64,000 bases of DNA from Desulfuromonadaceae bacterium (GCA_019429445.1 JAHYIW010000004.1:1-64000); one strand, 5' to 3'. Counted from the first letter of the stretch, positions 8,579-16,204 are shown. The notes: generated by a model not told the origin, from the letters alone. Numbers and translations: made by a program.

Positions 8579-10570
8579 CTATTCCAGAACAGAATCGTCA
8601 GATATTGTAAAAGTAGTGCCATCCGTCGCCAAAAAGGTTGCCATGGCCGTCTGCATGACAGATGTGACCAGAGGATTTGCCGCCGGGCTGAGAATCGAAC
8701 TGTGGTCGCCAGAAGTAAAGCGTAACCAGGTGCTCGTCACGCTGTTCTTCTGTAGTCCCATAAAGAAGGCCAGAGGATCGGTACCGGCAAGCGGCGACGG
8801 AACCGTCCCCGCCGGAGCATCAGCCATGACATTATTCGGGACAACCTGATCACCGATCACCTCGAACAGTAACATTCCACGCCCCGTTCCGACCGTTGTT
8901 GCGTAGTTGATTGGATCGGCAGAATCGATAACGGTCTGGGTCGCACCCATAAAACTTTCATAATCCGCAGAACCCTTGAGCACACCATTGGCGGCCAGAC
9001 CTGCCGCAATACGCGGTCCAAAGGTTGCTGATCCGTCGAGGAGTTTGGCAATCCCGCCGCCAGGCATGCCAAGAACCGCCGACTTTACTCCAGACTCCAG
9101 GTCGAGGAAGGGGACGCCAACGATGCCACCAAGAGAGTGTCCGACAAAGTAGATATTACTGATATCAAAGTCTGCTCCTCCGCCGTCGTAATCCATCGTC
9201 GTCAGGGCGTCTGTTAAGGCAAAGAGATCAGCTACTGCCTGGCGCACATTGTCACGTGAGGTCAGCAGGCTGGAAAGATTGATGAAATGGGTGCCGGAGG
9301 AATCGGCACCATCCGGCATTTCACCACCCGCAAAGTCAAGAGGAGCGCCGGTGGTATTGTTGACTAGATCCAGATCAAAAGTTCGCTCCGCTCCGAAACG
9401 AAGAGGGTGTCCAAGAGGTAAACCATGCAACGGCATATCTATAGCAACGACCGCAAACCCGGCATTGGCTAAACTGTCTGCGACAGCCAGCATATTGGTA
9501 CGGTTTTGAGTAATGCCGTGCTGGAAAATAACGACTGGCCATGGTGCGCTACCCGTTGCAGGCACGGATAGTAGCAAAGGAATGGTTTCGGTGCTGGTTG
9601 CAACCGGGTTCGGATTTAGAAAGGTCAAATTAGAACCACTCACCCCCTGCCAAAATGACTGCAGCGGATCAAGCGGACTGATATCGGCATTTTTAAGATA
9701 ATAAGGGACATCCAGTGTCCCGGCAAAAACATTCGCCAGACCAGGGCCAGCACCCAGCAGGGATGCGGTTGTCCCGATCGGGACAAAGTTATCAGCCGCT
9801 CCAGTTGCGGCGGTACGTGCGGCGTTCAATACCACTCCAACCGACTGAGTGGTAAAGGTCCAGCTGAGAATGACAGTATCGGTATCAACCCCGGCGCCAG
9901 TCAAAGCCGCTTCCTGATAATTCACCAACTGTCTGACCGGTTCCAAAGCCTCTGCAGCCGTTCCGACAAGACTGTTTGGCGTTTTGGCAATCAGATAGTG
10001 TGCGGAAGTTTGTGGTGACCGCCCATCAATGCTCTTGATACCATCAGTCAGCATGACCATATAGCTGCTGCTCGATTTCAAGGGAGCCGTGGGGAGGATC
10101 ACCAAGGTAGAATTGGTCGGATCGACCGATGAGAGTGTTGCAAAGAATTCACGACCAAAACTAAGCTCACGGACAATGCCCGTAACCGGACCTCCAACCG
10201 GTAAACTAGGAGACGTAAAAACACTCACCTCAAACACTCTAACTGTTGCCGGCGTTAACGTTGTCGGGTCGATAGCGCTGCTGAAGGTCGTGCTGATCGG
10301 CGCGACAGTCGAAAAACCATCCAGCGCATTCATCGCCACCTTCGGGTCTGAAAAAGCATCCGGGTCGTCGACCGGGATATTCAGCGTCCCATCGGTTGAA
10401 CCACTGAACAAAAGGTTAGTCGGGAATGGAATGACCCCTGCGGTCAGGTCAAAGTAAGCGGTAAACCCTTTTCTGTCGATATTGAGCTCTGTTTCAACAT
10501 TCTCATTACTGCTGCAAGCCGTCAGCAGAAGCAGTAATGAGAGGACGAATAACCAGATTACCCTGTACAT
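8579..10570 (-). CDS. Secreted lipoprotein lipase/esterase (Lipase_bact_N-type, alpha/beta hydrolase)
   Basis: A 663-residue protein with a lipobox LLTAC (Cys19) and an extended N-terminal Ig-like region (about 20-330) like the bacterial virulence-factor lipase N domain. The alpha/beta-hydrolase part has an oxyanion HG at 351-352, nucleophile motif GHSLG at 477-481 (Ser479), a likely Asp574 in GDQVVPN and His623 in GDHSS, so the full triad seems present. Function: hydrolysis of ester lipids or polyesters outside the inner membrane. The start has a strong AGAGGAGG. It is first in the minus-strand module, 60 bases before the DUF1302 gene, and has a 15-bp palindrome upstream. Confidence 0.85.
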   Translation of the reverse strand: MYRVIWLFVLSLLLLLTACSSNENVETELNIDRKGFTAYFDLTAGVIPFPTNLLFSGSTDGTLNIPVDDPDAFSDPKVAMNALDGFSTVAPISTTFSSAIDPTTLTPATVRVFEVSVFTSPSLPVGGPVTGIVRELSFGREFFATLSSVDPTNSTLVILPTAPLKSSSSYMVMLTDGIKSIDGRSPQTSAHYLIAKTPNSLVGTAAEALEPVRQLVNYQEAALTGAGVDTDTVILSWTFTTQSVGVVLNAARTAATGAADNFVPIGTTASLLGAGPGLANVFAGTLDVPYYLKNADISPLDPLQSFWQGVSGSNLTFLNPNPVATSTETIPLLLSVPATGSAPWPVVIFQHGITQNRTNMLAVADSLANAGFAVVAIDMPLHGLPLGHPLRFGAERTFDLDLVNNTTGAPLDFAGGEMPDGADSSGTHFINLSSLLTSRDNVRQAVADLFALTDALTTMDYDGGGADFDISNIYFVGHSLGGIVGVPFLDLESGVKSAVLGMPGGGIAKLLDGSATFGPRIAAGLAANGVLKGSADYESFMGATQTVIDSADPINYATTVGTGRGMLLFEVIGDQVVPNNVMADAPAGTVPSPLAGTDPLAFFMGLQKNSVTSTWLRFTSGDHSSILSPAANPLVTSVMQTAMATFLATDGTTFTISDDSVLE

Positions 10571-10615
10571 AAAATTGGCCTCCTCTTGACAAATAGAACC
10601 GAATTTTTACTTGAT

Positions 10616-10630
10616 AGGCTGAATCAGCCT
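10616..10630. promoter_or_regulatory. Palindrome upstream of the lipase module (possible operator)
   Basis: AGGCTGA-A-TCAGCCT is a perfect 7-bp inverted repeat 46-60 bases upstream of the lipase start codon. Position and symmetry suit a regulator binding site; there is no adjacent regulator gene to link it to. No T run follows, so a terminator is unlikely. Confidence 0.4.
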
Positions 10631-11173
10631 AACAAGCAGCAAACCTGCCGCAATCGAGCTATCAATTTTGCGTCCCTCTTGACTCTGGAATCAAAAAAAG
10701 AGAAGACGTCAATATATTTTCCACCACAATATATCGACAGTATACTGAGGCTCTCTTCCCCTGCAAGAAATATAATAGCGTTATACAAGCAGATTCAGAT
10801 TATATTGAAATGACAATTAACATTAAGCGTATAGACTTTGATCAATAAATGATTTTAATTCTTTTGATGATACCGATATTTAAATTAAAAAAAATAAACA
10901 GCTAACCTGCCGTAAAATAAAGCTTGAAACGATTATAGCAAGAGCTTGAAAAAGCGACATAGACAGACCATAACCACAAATCAGAATCTGGCTCAAGTTG
11001 ACGCTCTCGTAAACGTTATAGAACAGCATTCTATCCAAGTCAACAATTATTATTTTATTTAATCCTGCAAGAGTAAAACAACCGTTACGATCGACAAGTG
11101 AGGCAGGAAGTTATCGGCAAAGTTCGGTGGAGGGAAATGAAGAATTGAAATTTAAAAGAGTCTGCACAACGCA
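10631..11173. other. AT-rich gene-free stretch
   Basis: About 540 bases with no convincing reading frame, RNA gene or repeat. It is more AT-rich than the flanking genes and marks the left edge of the accessory pocket. A short frame at 10586-10813 has no ribosome site and no recognisable content. Confidence 0.5.
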
Positions 11174-11214
11174 AAAAAGCGGGTACCGCTACGGCTGTAG
11201 CGCTACCCGCTTTT
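11174..11214 (-). terminator. Terminator of the tRNA-Lys remnant
   Basis: AAAAGCGGGTA and TACCCGCTTTT arms with an inner GCTAC/GTAGC stem form a long hairpin flanked by A and T runs. On the minus strand it begins 4 bases after the CCA end of the tRNA fragment, as expected of a tRNA gene terminator. Confidence 0.75.
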
Positions 11215-11218
11215 AAAC

Positions 11219-11261
11219 TGGTGGCCTCGGTGCGACTTGAACGCACGACCTACCGCTTAAA
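11219..11261 (-). pseudogene. 3' half of a tRNA, probably tRNA-Lys(UUU)
   Basis: Read on the minus strand this is the end of the anticodon loop (TTTAA), the 3' anticodon stem GCGGT, variable loop AGGTC, T-arm GTGCG-TTCAAGT-CGCAC, acceptor strand CGAGGCC, discriminator A and CCA. The 5' half is absent: similarity ends exactly at the anticodon. Stem ACCGC with loop CTTTTAA would make it tRNA-Lys(UUU). Such a 3' end is what a tRNA-targeting integrase leaves at the far attachment site of an island, so this is probably an att scar. Confidence 0.75.
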
Positions 11262-11272
11262 CAATAGAGAGC

Positions 11273-11307
11273 AACAATAGAGGGACGTTGTTAAGCTGGT
11301 TAACTTG
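11273..11307 (-). repeat. Dispersed 35-bp repeat, copy near tRNA remnant
   Basis: On the minus strand it reads CAAGTTAACCAGCTTAAC followed by GTCCC-CTATT, closely matching the two tandem units at 37432-37502. It contains the palindromic core GTTAACCAGCTTAAC. Its role is unknown. Confidence 0.5.
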
Positions 11308-11349
11308 CCATTTTCAAGGGGTCAGAAAGGGACACTTAGCAGCTTAATT

Positions 11350-11441
11350 TTCCAACACATTTCGCCCCTTAAATTAATCGTAGGGCACCAGGGAGCAGAC
11401 CAACAAAATCCAAAGTTAAGAAAGGGGGTAGTCGGTTAGCT
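11350..11441 (-). repeat. attC-like site A (integron cassette recombination site candidate)
   Basis: In the minus (cassette) orientation it runs from AGCTAAC (R'' box-like, 11435-11441) through a CCCCTT segment, a 50-base centre and the complementary AAGGGG, to GTTGGAA (R' box-like, 11350-11356). The length of 92 bp and the R''-spacer-L''-L'-spacer-R' order match attC architecture. The R' box fits GTTRRRY at 6 of 7 positions. A partner lies at 12246-12334. Confidence 0.5.
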
Positions 11442-11523
11442 CCACCTCTGTGCCTGTTGAACCCCTTTAAATTTTCCCTTGGATTTCTGAGCCGTGAAGA
11501 TGCGACCCCGGTGATCGGTTACC

Positions 11524-11901
11524 TTAAGGTTTAAATGCTTTTAGTTGAAGATCTTTTATGACCCTGAAATGCTTCACATTACTTGAGGCGAGGGTCATGT
11601 TATTTTCGACTGCTGTAGCGGCTATGAGGGCATCACCTGATCCAATGCTTGATGACAAGGTATACTCCTCAATATAGATGGACGCACGATGGCCAATATT
11701 TTCAGTTAAAGGCAGGACCATAAATCCAAAAGCTGTTAAAAAATCTTTCGTGCATTTATGCTGTTCTTTGTTTTTGGCATTCTGCAACAATTCCATGTAG
11801 GTCTGAACCGAGAGGTATTTTTCTTCTTCTTTTTCAAAGAGATCGGCGGCTTTTTTATTGCCTCGCTGAGCCCAGATAAATATATCAGTGTCAAATATCA
11901 T
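11524..11901 (-). CDS. PIN-domain toxin (VapC-like ribonuclease)
   Basis: A 125-residue PIN-domain protein, the usual size for VapC. The first acidic residues are in MIFDTDIFIW (Asp4, Asp6), a conserved Glu is in SVQTYMELLQNA (Glu38), and SGDALIAATAVENN supplies the later acidic cluster with the family's D-x-x-I-A-A pattern. These residues hold Mg2+ for RNA cleavage. It overlaps the antitoxin gene by 11 bases, the normal arrangement of a type II toxin-antitoxin operon with the antitoxin first. The pair sits alone between two attC-like repeats, as an integron cassette would. Confidence 0.88.
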   Translation of the reverse strand: MIFDTDIFIWAQRGNKKAADLFEKEEEKYLSVQTYMELLQNAKNKEQHKCTKDFLTAFGFMVLPLTENIGHRASIYIEEYTLSSSIGSGDALIAATAVENNMTLASSNVKHFRVIKDLQLKAFKP

Positions 11902-12133
11902 CGTATCGAGGCCTCCTCAACTCTTTCATGACATCTGCCACAGATTGTGTCGAATCTTGAGATAACATTCCAAAAAATGGATGCTCTTGAACTTTTTGCC
12001 GCTTTTTCTCTCCCGAAGGGATCAAAACCCCTTTGACTTTGCCACGATAAAAAACGGTTACTCTCTCGTTCCGGTCTAACGCCTTGAGAACATCATTCAT
12101 TTTATATCTGAGATCGACTACCGTTGCTTTCAT
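11891..12133 (-). CDS. Type II antitoxin, Phd/YefM-like or VapB-like
   Basis: An 80-residue protein starting MKATVVDLRYKMNDVLKALDRNERVTVFYRGKVKGVLIP, the Phd/YefM-type DNA-binding fold; the charged C-terminal tail (VADVMKELRRPRYDDI) would wrap and neutralise the PIN toxin. Ribosome site AGGGGAGG precedes the ATG. A perfect 8-bp inverted repeat 18 bases upstream is the likely autoregulatory operator. Family assignment is by overall pattern; a VapB type cannot be excluded. Confidence 0.85.
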   Translation of the reverse strand: MKATVVDLRYKMNDVLKALDRNERVTVFYRGKVKGVLIPSGEKKRQKVQEHPFFGMLSQDSTQSVADVMKELRRPRYDDI

Positions 12134-12150
12134 AGTGAACCTCCCCTTGA

Positions 12151-12173
12151 AATGTATATTTCAAGTATACATT
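12151..12173. promoter_or_regulatory. Operator of the PIN/Phd toxin-antitoxin operon
   Basis: AATGTATA and TATACATT form perfect 8-bp arms around 7 bases, just upstream of the antitoxin ribosome site. TATACT/TATACA-like sequences in it could serve as the -10 element, so the antitoxin would repress by occluding the promoter. Confidence 0.65.
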
Positions 12174-12245
12174 GACTCCTCAAAAGTCTCAAGGTGAGAT
12201 GCCATTTTTTTGGTTCTTACGGTTGAAATTTCTGGCGGACAGTTT

Positions 12246-12334
12246 ATCTAACTCCCCGCAGACAATCAAATAAAAAGCAAGGGCACAAGGATCTGCAAAA
12301 TTAAAATTTAAGAAAAGGGGGGAGTCGGTTAGCT
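12246..12334 (-). repeat. attC-like site B
   Basis: In the minus orientation it runs from AGCTAAC (12328-12334) through CTCCCC, an inner GCAGA/TCTGC stem and GGGGAG to GTTAGAT (12246-12252). GTTAGAT fits the GTTRRRY crossover box exactly. Length 89 bp. The segment at about 12279-12346 is directly repeated at about 11381-11453 (same core AGTCGGTTAGCTCCACCTC). The two sites enclose the PIN/Phd pair with a period of about 895 bp. Confidence 0.5.
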
Positions 12335-12432
12335 CCACCTCCGTGCAACAGGCCTGCTGAAGAAACAGCTCACCAGGGGCCATTTGTTGGGTAAAATCTC
12401 CTTGTCATGACCGGGTATCCTCGTTATAGTGT

Positions 12433-12446
12433 GTTGCAAATGCAAC
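12433..12446. promoter_or_regulatory. Operator of the ParDE-like operon
   Basis: GTTGCA-AA-TGCAAC is a perfect 6-bp inverted repeat directly upstream of the ribosome site AAGGAG, so it is the probable binding site of the antitoxin dimer. Confidence 0.6.
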
Positions 12447-12460
12447 GCAAGGAGCCAGTT

Positions 12461-12733
12461 ATGAAAACAGCCAGTATGCCATCACTCCGAGTCGACCCTG
12501 AGCTACGTCACGATGCCGAAAGTGTTTTGCGTGAGGGCGAAACCCTCTCCAGCTTTATGGAGCAGGCACTCCGCTTAAGCATCCAGTCCCGTCGCGTACA
12601 AAAAGAGTTTATCGCTCGTGGATTAATCTCTCGCGATGAAGCAAAGCAAACGGGTGAGTATTTTGCGGCAGAGGACGTTTTGCTTGAAATGCAAGAGCTG
12701 CTGGCGCAGGCACAAACCAGGGCGCGTAAGTGA
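12461..12733 (+). CDS. Ribbon-helix-helix antitoxin (ParD/CopG-like)
   Basis: A 90-residue protein with an N-terminal strand (MPSLRVDPELRHDAE) and helices (ESVLREGETLSSFMEQALRLSIQSRR) typical of the ribbon-helix-helix fold, and a helical C-terminal part that would bind the toxin. I chose the ATG at 12461 because AAGGAG lies 8 bases upstream and the operator palindrome just before it; an upstream in-frame start at 12407 would put the operator inside the gene. Its stop overlaps the toxin start. Confidence 0.85.
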   Translation: MKTASMPSLRVDPELRHDAESVLREGETLSSFMEQALRLSIQSRRVQKEFIARGLISRDEAKQTGEYFAAEDVLLEMQELLAQAQTRARK

Positions 12734-13029
12734 ACGATCAGGTTCGTTACACAAAAGCCGCCAGGGAAGATCTGCTTCGACTTTGTAAATTCCTTGTCGA
12801 GAACGACCTGGAAACTGCGAAGAGTGCGCTTGAAGCAATCAGAAAGAGTGTAAGTCTTCTGCAGGATTTCCCTTTCACCTGTAGAAAGGCAACTTTCGAA
12901 AACCCGTTTTTAAGGGAGATGGTGATCAGCTTCGGTGCTGGCGGGTATGTCGCCCTGTTTGAGATCGAGGCGGAAAATCTTGTCACCATTCTGGCGGTTC
13001 GGCATCAAAGAGAAGAGGATTACCATTAG
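12730..13029 (+). CDS. RelE/ParE-family toxin
   Basis: A 99-residue protein with the RelE/ParE fold pattern: YTKAAREDLLRLCKFL, a helix AKSALEAIRKSVSLLQDFP, LREMVISFGAGGYVALFEIE and a terminal VTILAVRHQREEDY. The Arg-His-x-x-x-x-x-x-Tyr end is typical of ParE/RelE. It starts at a GTG overlapping the antitoxin stop by 4 bases (GTGA). The target, gyrase for ParE or ribosome-bound mRNA for RelE, cannot be decided from sequence alone. Confidence 0.85.
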   Translation: MNDQVRYTKAAREDLLRLCKFLVENDLETAKSALEAIRKSVSLLQDFPFTCRKATFENPFLREMVISFGAGGYVALFEIEAENLVTILAVRHQREEDYH

Positions 13030-13254
13030 CGACGCCAAGGCTCTTGAAAAACTGACTTGACGTACAGAATCGCCAATGACACAAATCTCCCCAGTCTTTT
13101 CCATTCCACGCCGTTGCGCCTCTTTGCAAAATCGTCGGCCGTTTCTATCGCCCCGATAAAACTGGTGACTGCTCATCGGGTATCGGGCGGCCTTTTTTGT
13201 CAAGAGCTGTCCGGGGGAATTCCCCGGAGGGTGAGGAAGGGGGAGGAAGGTTCT

Positions 13255-13845
13255 TCAGACACGAAAGCGGTTTTCAGTGCCGCTGATCAGACGGGAAATA
13301 TTGTCCCGGTGGCGCCAGATGACGATTGCCGCGATGAAAAATGTGGCACCGACCAGTGCTGTGGAACGCTCAAACCAGAAAATCAGCAACGGTGCAGCTG
13401 CCGCCGCGCAGATCGAACCGAGCGAGATGTAGCGCCAGATCGCCACCAGGGTAATAAAGATGGCCACCAGACATGCGACCGTCAGCGGGGACAGGACAAT
13501 AAAAATGCCCAGTGCCGTGGCGACGCCTTTTCCCCCTTTGAAACCGAGATAGATCGGATAACAGTGGCCGAGAAATACCGCTAGCGCCACCAGCGCCACC
13601 TGGGGTTCCGGAAGATGCCCCCACTGTGCTGCGAGCAGGACCGGCAGCACCCCTTTGAGGGCATCGCAGACCAGCGTCAGCACTCCCAGTTTACGTCCGG
13701 CCACGCGATAGACGTTGGTGGCGCCGATATTGCCGCTGCCGGAAGAACGGATATCCCCGGCTCCGCTTAAGCGGGTTAAGATCACTCCGCAGGGGAGTGC
13801 GCCGACCAGATAAGCAGCGAGGATAATCAGCATCAATTCAGGCAT
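13255..13845 (-). CDS. plsY: Acyl-phosphate glycerol-3-phosphate acyltransferase
   Basis: PlsY transfers an acyl group from acyl-phosphate to glycerol 3-phosphate in the inner membrane, the first step of phospholipid synthesis. The 196-residue protein has about seven membrane segments and the family's three loops: SGSGNIGATNVYR near 35-47, the glycine-rich GFKGGKGVAT near 100-109, and a later loop at the membrane end. The length is normal. A GC-rich inverted repeat CCGGGG-GAATT-CCCCGG lies at 13211-13227 just after the stop but has no T run. It is 30 bases downstream of the nitronate monooxygenase-like gene on the same strand and may be co-transcribed. Confidence 0.95.
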   Translation of the reverse strand: MPELMLIILAAYLVGALPCGVILTRLSGAGDIRSSGSGNIGATNVYRVAGRKLGVLTLVCDALKGVLPVLLAAQWGHLPEPQVALVALAVFLGHCYPIYLGFKGGKGVATALGIFIVLSPLTVACLVAIFITLVAIWRYISLGSICAAAAAPLLIFWFERSTALVGATFFIAAIVIWRHRDNISRLISGTENRFRV

Positions 13846-13875
13846 CGGTTTTCTTTCCGCCGTGGCCGGTACAAT

Positions 13876-14940
13876 TTAGAGATCAAACAGTTCGTTGAAG
13901 ATTGCCTGGACGGTGGTGATTTTGTCGGCTTTCCAGGCATTGGTGCCGCAGAAAACCAGTCCGGTTTCGGTGTCGCCACGTTGTGCCCGGTCGAGGGCGT
14001 GGACGATACAGAAGCGTTCTTGTGACGATTTGTAGGTACATTTCTTCAGGCAGGCGGTTGGACACCGCAGATTCAGTGCGACGTCGCGCTCACGAATTTT
14101 ATCAAAATGGGTGAGGATGGCGCGACCGGGAAGCCCGGCCGGACTCATGATCAACCCGATATCCTCTTTACGGCAGTCGAGATACATCTGTTTGAATTCG
14201 TCAGAGGCATCACACTCTTCAGTACAGACGAAACGTGATGCCATCTGCACGCCGTCGGCCCCTTCGGCCAGGGCGTGCAACAGGTCGGCGCGATCCCAGA
14301 TTCCGCCAGCGGCGATAACCGGAATATCAACCCCCCACATTTCCTGAAAATAGGTTTTGACACCCCGGACTGTTGCATACTGATCGTAGCTGCCGTCACC
14401 GATCTTTTCCATTTTCTCACCGAGGTGCCCCCCGGCAGTGTCGGGGTCTTCGACGACGACGGCGTCCGGCAGGCGATGGTAGCTTTTGTTCCATTTGCGG
14501 GCGATCAATTCAGCGGCCTTGATGGAAGACGCGATCGGCACCAGCGCGATATCGGGGAAATCGGCGGTCAGTTCGGGGAGGTTGAGGGGCAGACCGGCAC
14601 CGCTGACAATGATCTTGGCGCCCCCCTCACACGATGCGCGAACGATCGTTTCGTAGTTCGAAACGGCGACCATACAGTTGGTGCCGATGACCCCGTCGGG
14701 GGCGATTGCATACGCCTTGCGCAGTTCATCCTTGAGCGCCGCAGGGTCGGCGGAAAAGAAGTTTTTACCGTCAAAGTGCGGGCTGTTAAGGCCGAGGCCG
14801 GCGGTGGCGATCAGTCCGATGCCGCCACATTTGGCCACCGCGCCGGCCAGGTTGGCGGCGGAAACCCGCACCCCCATGCCGCCTTGAATCAAGGGGTAGG
14901 GAACACTATGTTTGCCGATTGTCAATGAGGGGCTACTCAT
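13876..14940 (-). CDS. NAD(P)H-dependent flavin oxidoreductase, nitronate monooxygenase-like
   Basis: A 354-residue TIM-barrel FMN enzyme. It opens with PLIQGGMGVRVSAANLAGAVA and carries IIVSGAGLPLNLP, VVVEDPDTAGGHLG, IPVIAAGGIWDRADLLHALAEGADGVQMASRFV: the FMN phosphate loop (AAGGI) and the GGH motif expected of class II nitronate monooxygenases and FabK-like enzymes. A cysteine-rich segment near residues 295-312 (CPTACLKKCTYKSSQERFC) is extra and might bind a metal or Fe-S centre. Clostridial/deltaproteobacterial relatives are often annotated as 2-nitropropane dioxygenase; the true substrate is unknown. Ribosome site AAGGACC before the ATG. Confidence 0.85.
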   Translation of the reverse strand: MSSPSLTIGKHSVPYPLIQGGMGVRVSAANLAGAVAKCGGIGLIATAGLGLNSPHFDGKNFFSADPAALKDELRKAYAIAPDGVIGTNCMVAVSNYETIVRASCEGGAKIIVSGAGLPLNLPELTADFPDIALVPIASSIKAAELIARKWNKSYHRLPDAVVVEDPDTAGGHLGEKMEKIGDGSYDQYATVRGVKTYFQEMWGVDIPVIAAGGIWDRADLLHALAEGADGVQMASRFVCTEECDASDEFKQMYLDCRKEDIGLIMSPAGLPGRAILTHFDKIRERDVALNLRCPTACLKKCTYKSSQERFCIVHALDRAQRGDTETGLVFCGTNAWKADKITTVQAIFNELFDL

Positions 14941-15040
14941 GGGATAGGTCCTTTTTGGGTCGGTTTGTAGTTAACGGAAGCATAGCAGAAGGGAGCGTCG
15001 TCAATTGTAATAGTTGTGTAAAAACATCTTGTTACTTTTA

Positions 15041-15191
15041 TGATGCACTCGCAAAAAAGCATGAGATGGCTAAGCAAAAATTTCGTCCTGCAAGGCTTGG
15101 TGGTTTTTCAGGGGCGAAGACCTACATCAGGTAGGTCGAGGTCCTGAAAAACCAGCGTAACGCCGGAGGGCGGACTTTTTGCGACGCCATC
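15041..15191 (+). repeat. Palindromic intergenic repeat, copy 1
   Basis: About 150 bases that fold on themselves: outer arms GATGGCTAAGCAAAAA and TTTTTGCGACGCCATC, inner arms TGGTTTTTCAGG and CCTGAAAAACCA, and a central ACCTAC..GTAGGT. A near-identical copy lies inverted at 18017-18154. It fills most of the 304-base gap upstream of the sensor kinase gene and is MITE-like or REP-like; it has no coding content. Confidence 0.75.
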
Positions 15192-15244
15192 TTTTGTGAC
15201 CTTTCTCCTTGTCGCGGTTCGGTGGGAATGATAATAGATAGCGT

Positions 15245-16204
15245 ATGAAAGTATTTGGACGTATTATTAATCCCTTGATCACCTTCATTGCCGTGCAACT
15301 GGTGTGGATTCTGCTGGTGGTGCTGTGGATCTACTGGTTTATGGGCGCCCACCGGAAATTTCGTGATGTGGCGGAAAAATACAGTCCGGAACTGCTCCAG
15401 GGGGGGGTCGACTGGGTAATCCTGTTCGAAGGACTGCTGTTGCTGGTTGCGATTCTGGTCGGGGTTTATGTTATTTTTCTTTTCTGGAGTCGACAGGCCG
15501 CACTTTATCGCGCCCAGAAAAATTTTATTTCTCAGGTCACCCACGAACTTAAATCGCCGGTGGCGTCGCTGCAATTGCATCTTGAAACAATTCGCCGGCG
15601 TCGACCGAGTGTGGCAAAGATGGATGTATTTATCGATACCATGCTGGCAGACAGCGAACGCCTGAACAATCTGATCGATAACCTGTTGTCAGCCCATCAT
15701 CTGGAACAGCGCACGACCCTGCAACATTACTCGACGCAAAACTTTTCTCAATTTATCGAAAGGTACTTCGGTTCCCGGCAGTATTCCCTCCCCCATGCCG
15801 GGACGATGGAACTCTCGGTTGAGTCCGACCTGTACGTGTCGTTTGACCCGGACATGATGGAGACGGTTCTGCGCAACCTGCTTGAAAACGCCATCCTCTA
15901 CTCTGAAGGGGCCCCACGCATTACGGTTCGTCTGCAATCCCGTGCGAAATATGCGTTATTGGTGGTTGCCGACCGGGGGCGTGGAATCGCCCGCGAGCAT
16001 CAGCGTAAAGTCTTCAATATGTTTTACCGGGTCAAACCGCAGGACAAGAAATCGGTTCGCGGCAGCGGTCTCGGTCTGTTTATTGTCGGTGCGACGGTGC
16101 GCCGTTTTAAAGGGAAGGTCTGGTTGGAGAGTGCCGGTGAGGGACAGGGAACCGCTGTTTACATTAAGTTGCCGCTCCGCCCGCAGGGAGAACGGGATGA
16201 GTGA
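15245..16204 (+). CDS. Membrane sensor histidine kinase
   Basis: A 319-residue kinase with two membrane segments (about 11-34 and 58-80) and a very short (about 22-residue) periplasmic loop, so it may sense membrane state or a partner. The cytoplasmic part has the H-box FISQVTHELKSPVASLQ (His100), N-box NLLENA (211-216), G1 DRGRG (243-247) and G2 GSGLGLF (273-279). It lacks a HAMP domain of normal size. It overlaps the response-regulator gene by 8 bases, so the two form one operon. Confidence 0.93.
   Translation: MKVFGRIINPLITFIAVQLVWILLVVLWIYWFMGAHRKFRDVAEKYSPELLQGGVDWVILFEGLLLLVAILVGVYVIFLFWSRQAALYRAQKNFISQVTHELKSPVASLQLHLETIRRRRPSVAKMDVFIDTMLADSERLNNLIDNLLSAHHLEQRTTLQHYSTQNFSQFIERYFGSRQYSLPHAGTMELSVESDLYVSFDPDMMETVLRNLLENAILYSEGAPRITVRLQSRAKYALLVVADRGRGIAREHQRKVFNMFYRVKPQDKKSVRGSGLGLFIVGATVRRFKGKVWLESAGEGQGTAVYIKLPLRPQGERDE

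Noticed and set aside
11350-12334. Possible CRISPR repeat pair
   Set aside because: Only two copies about 895 bp apart with genes between; no short regular spacer.
13057-13584. Plus-strand frame opposite plsY
   Set aside because: Overlaps plsY antisense; the composition is not that of a real gene.
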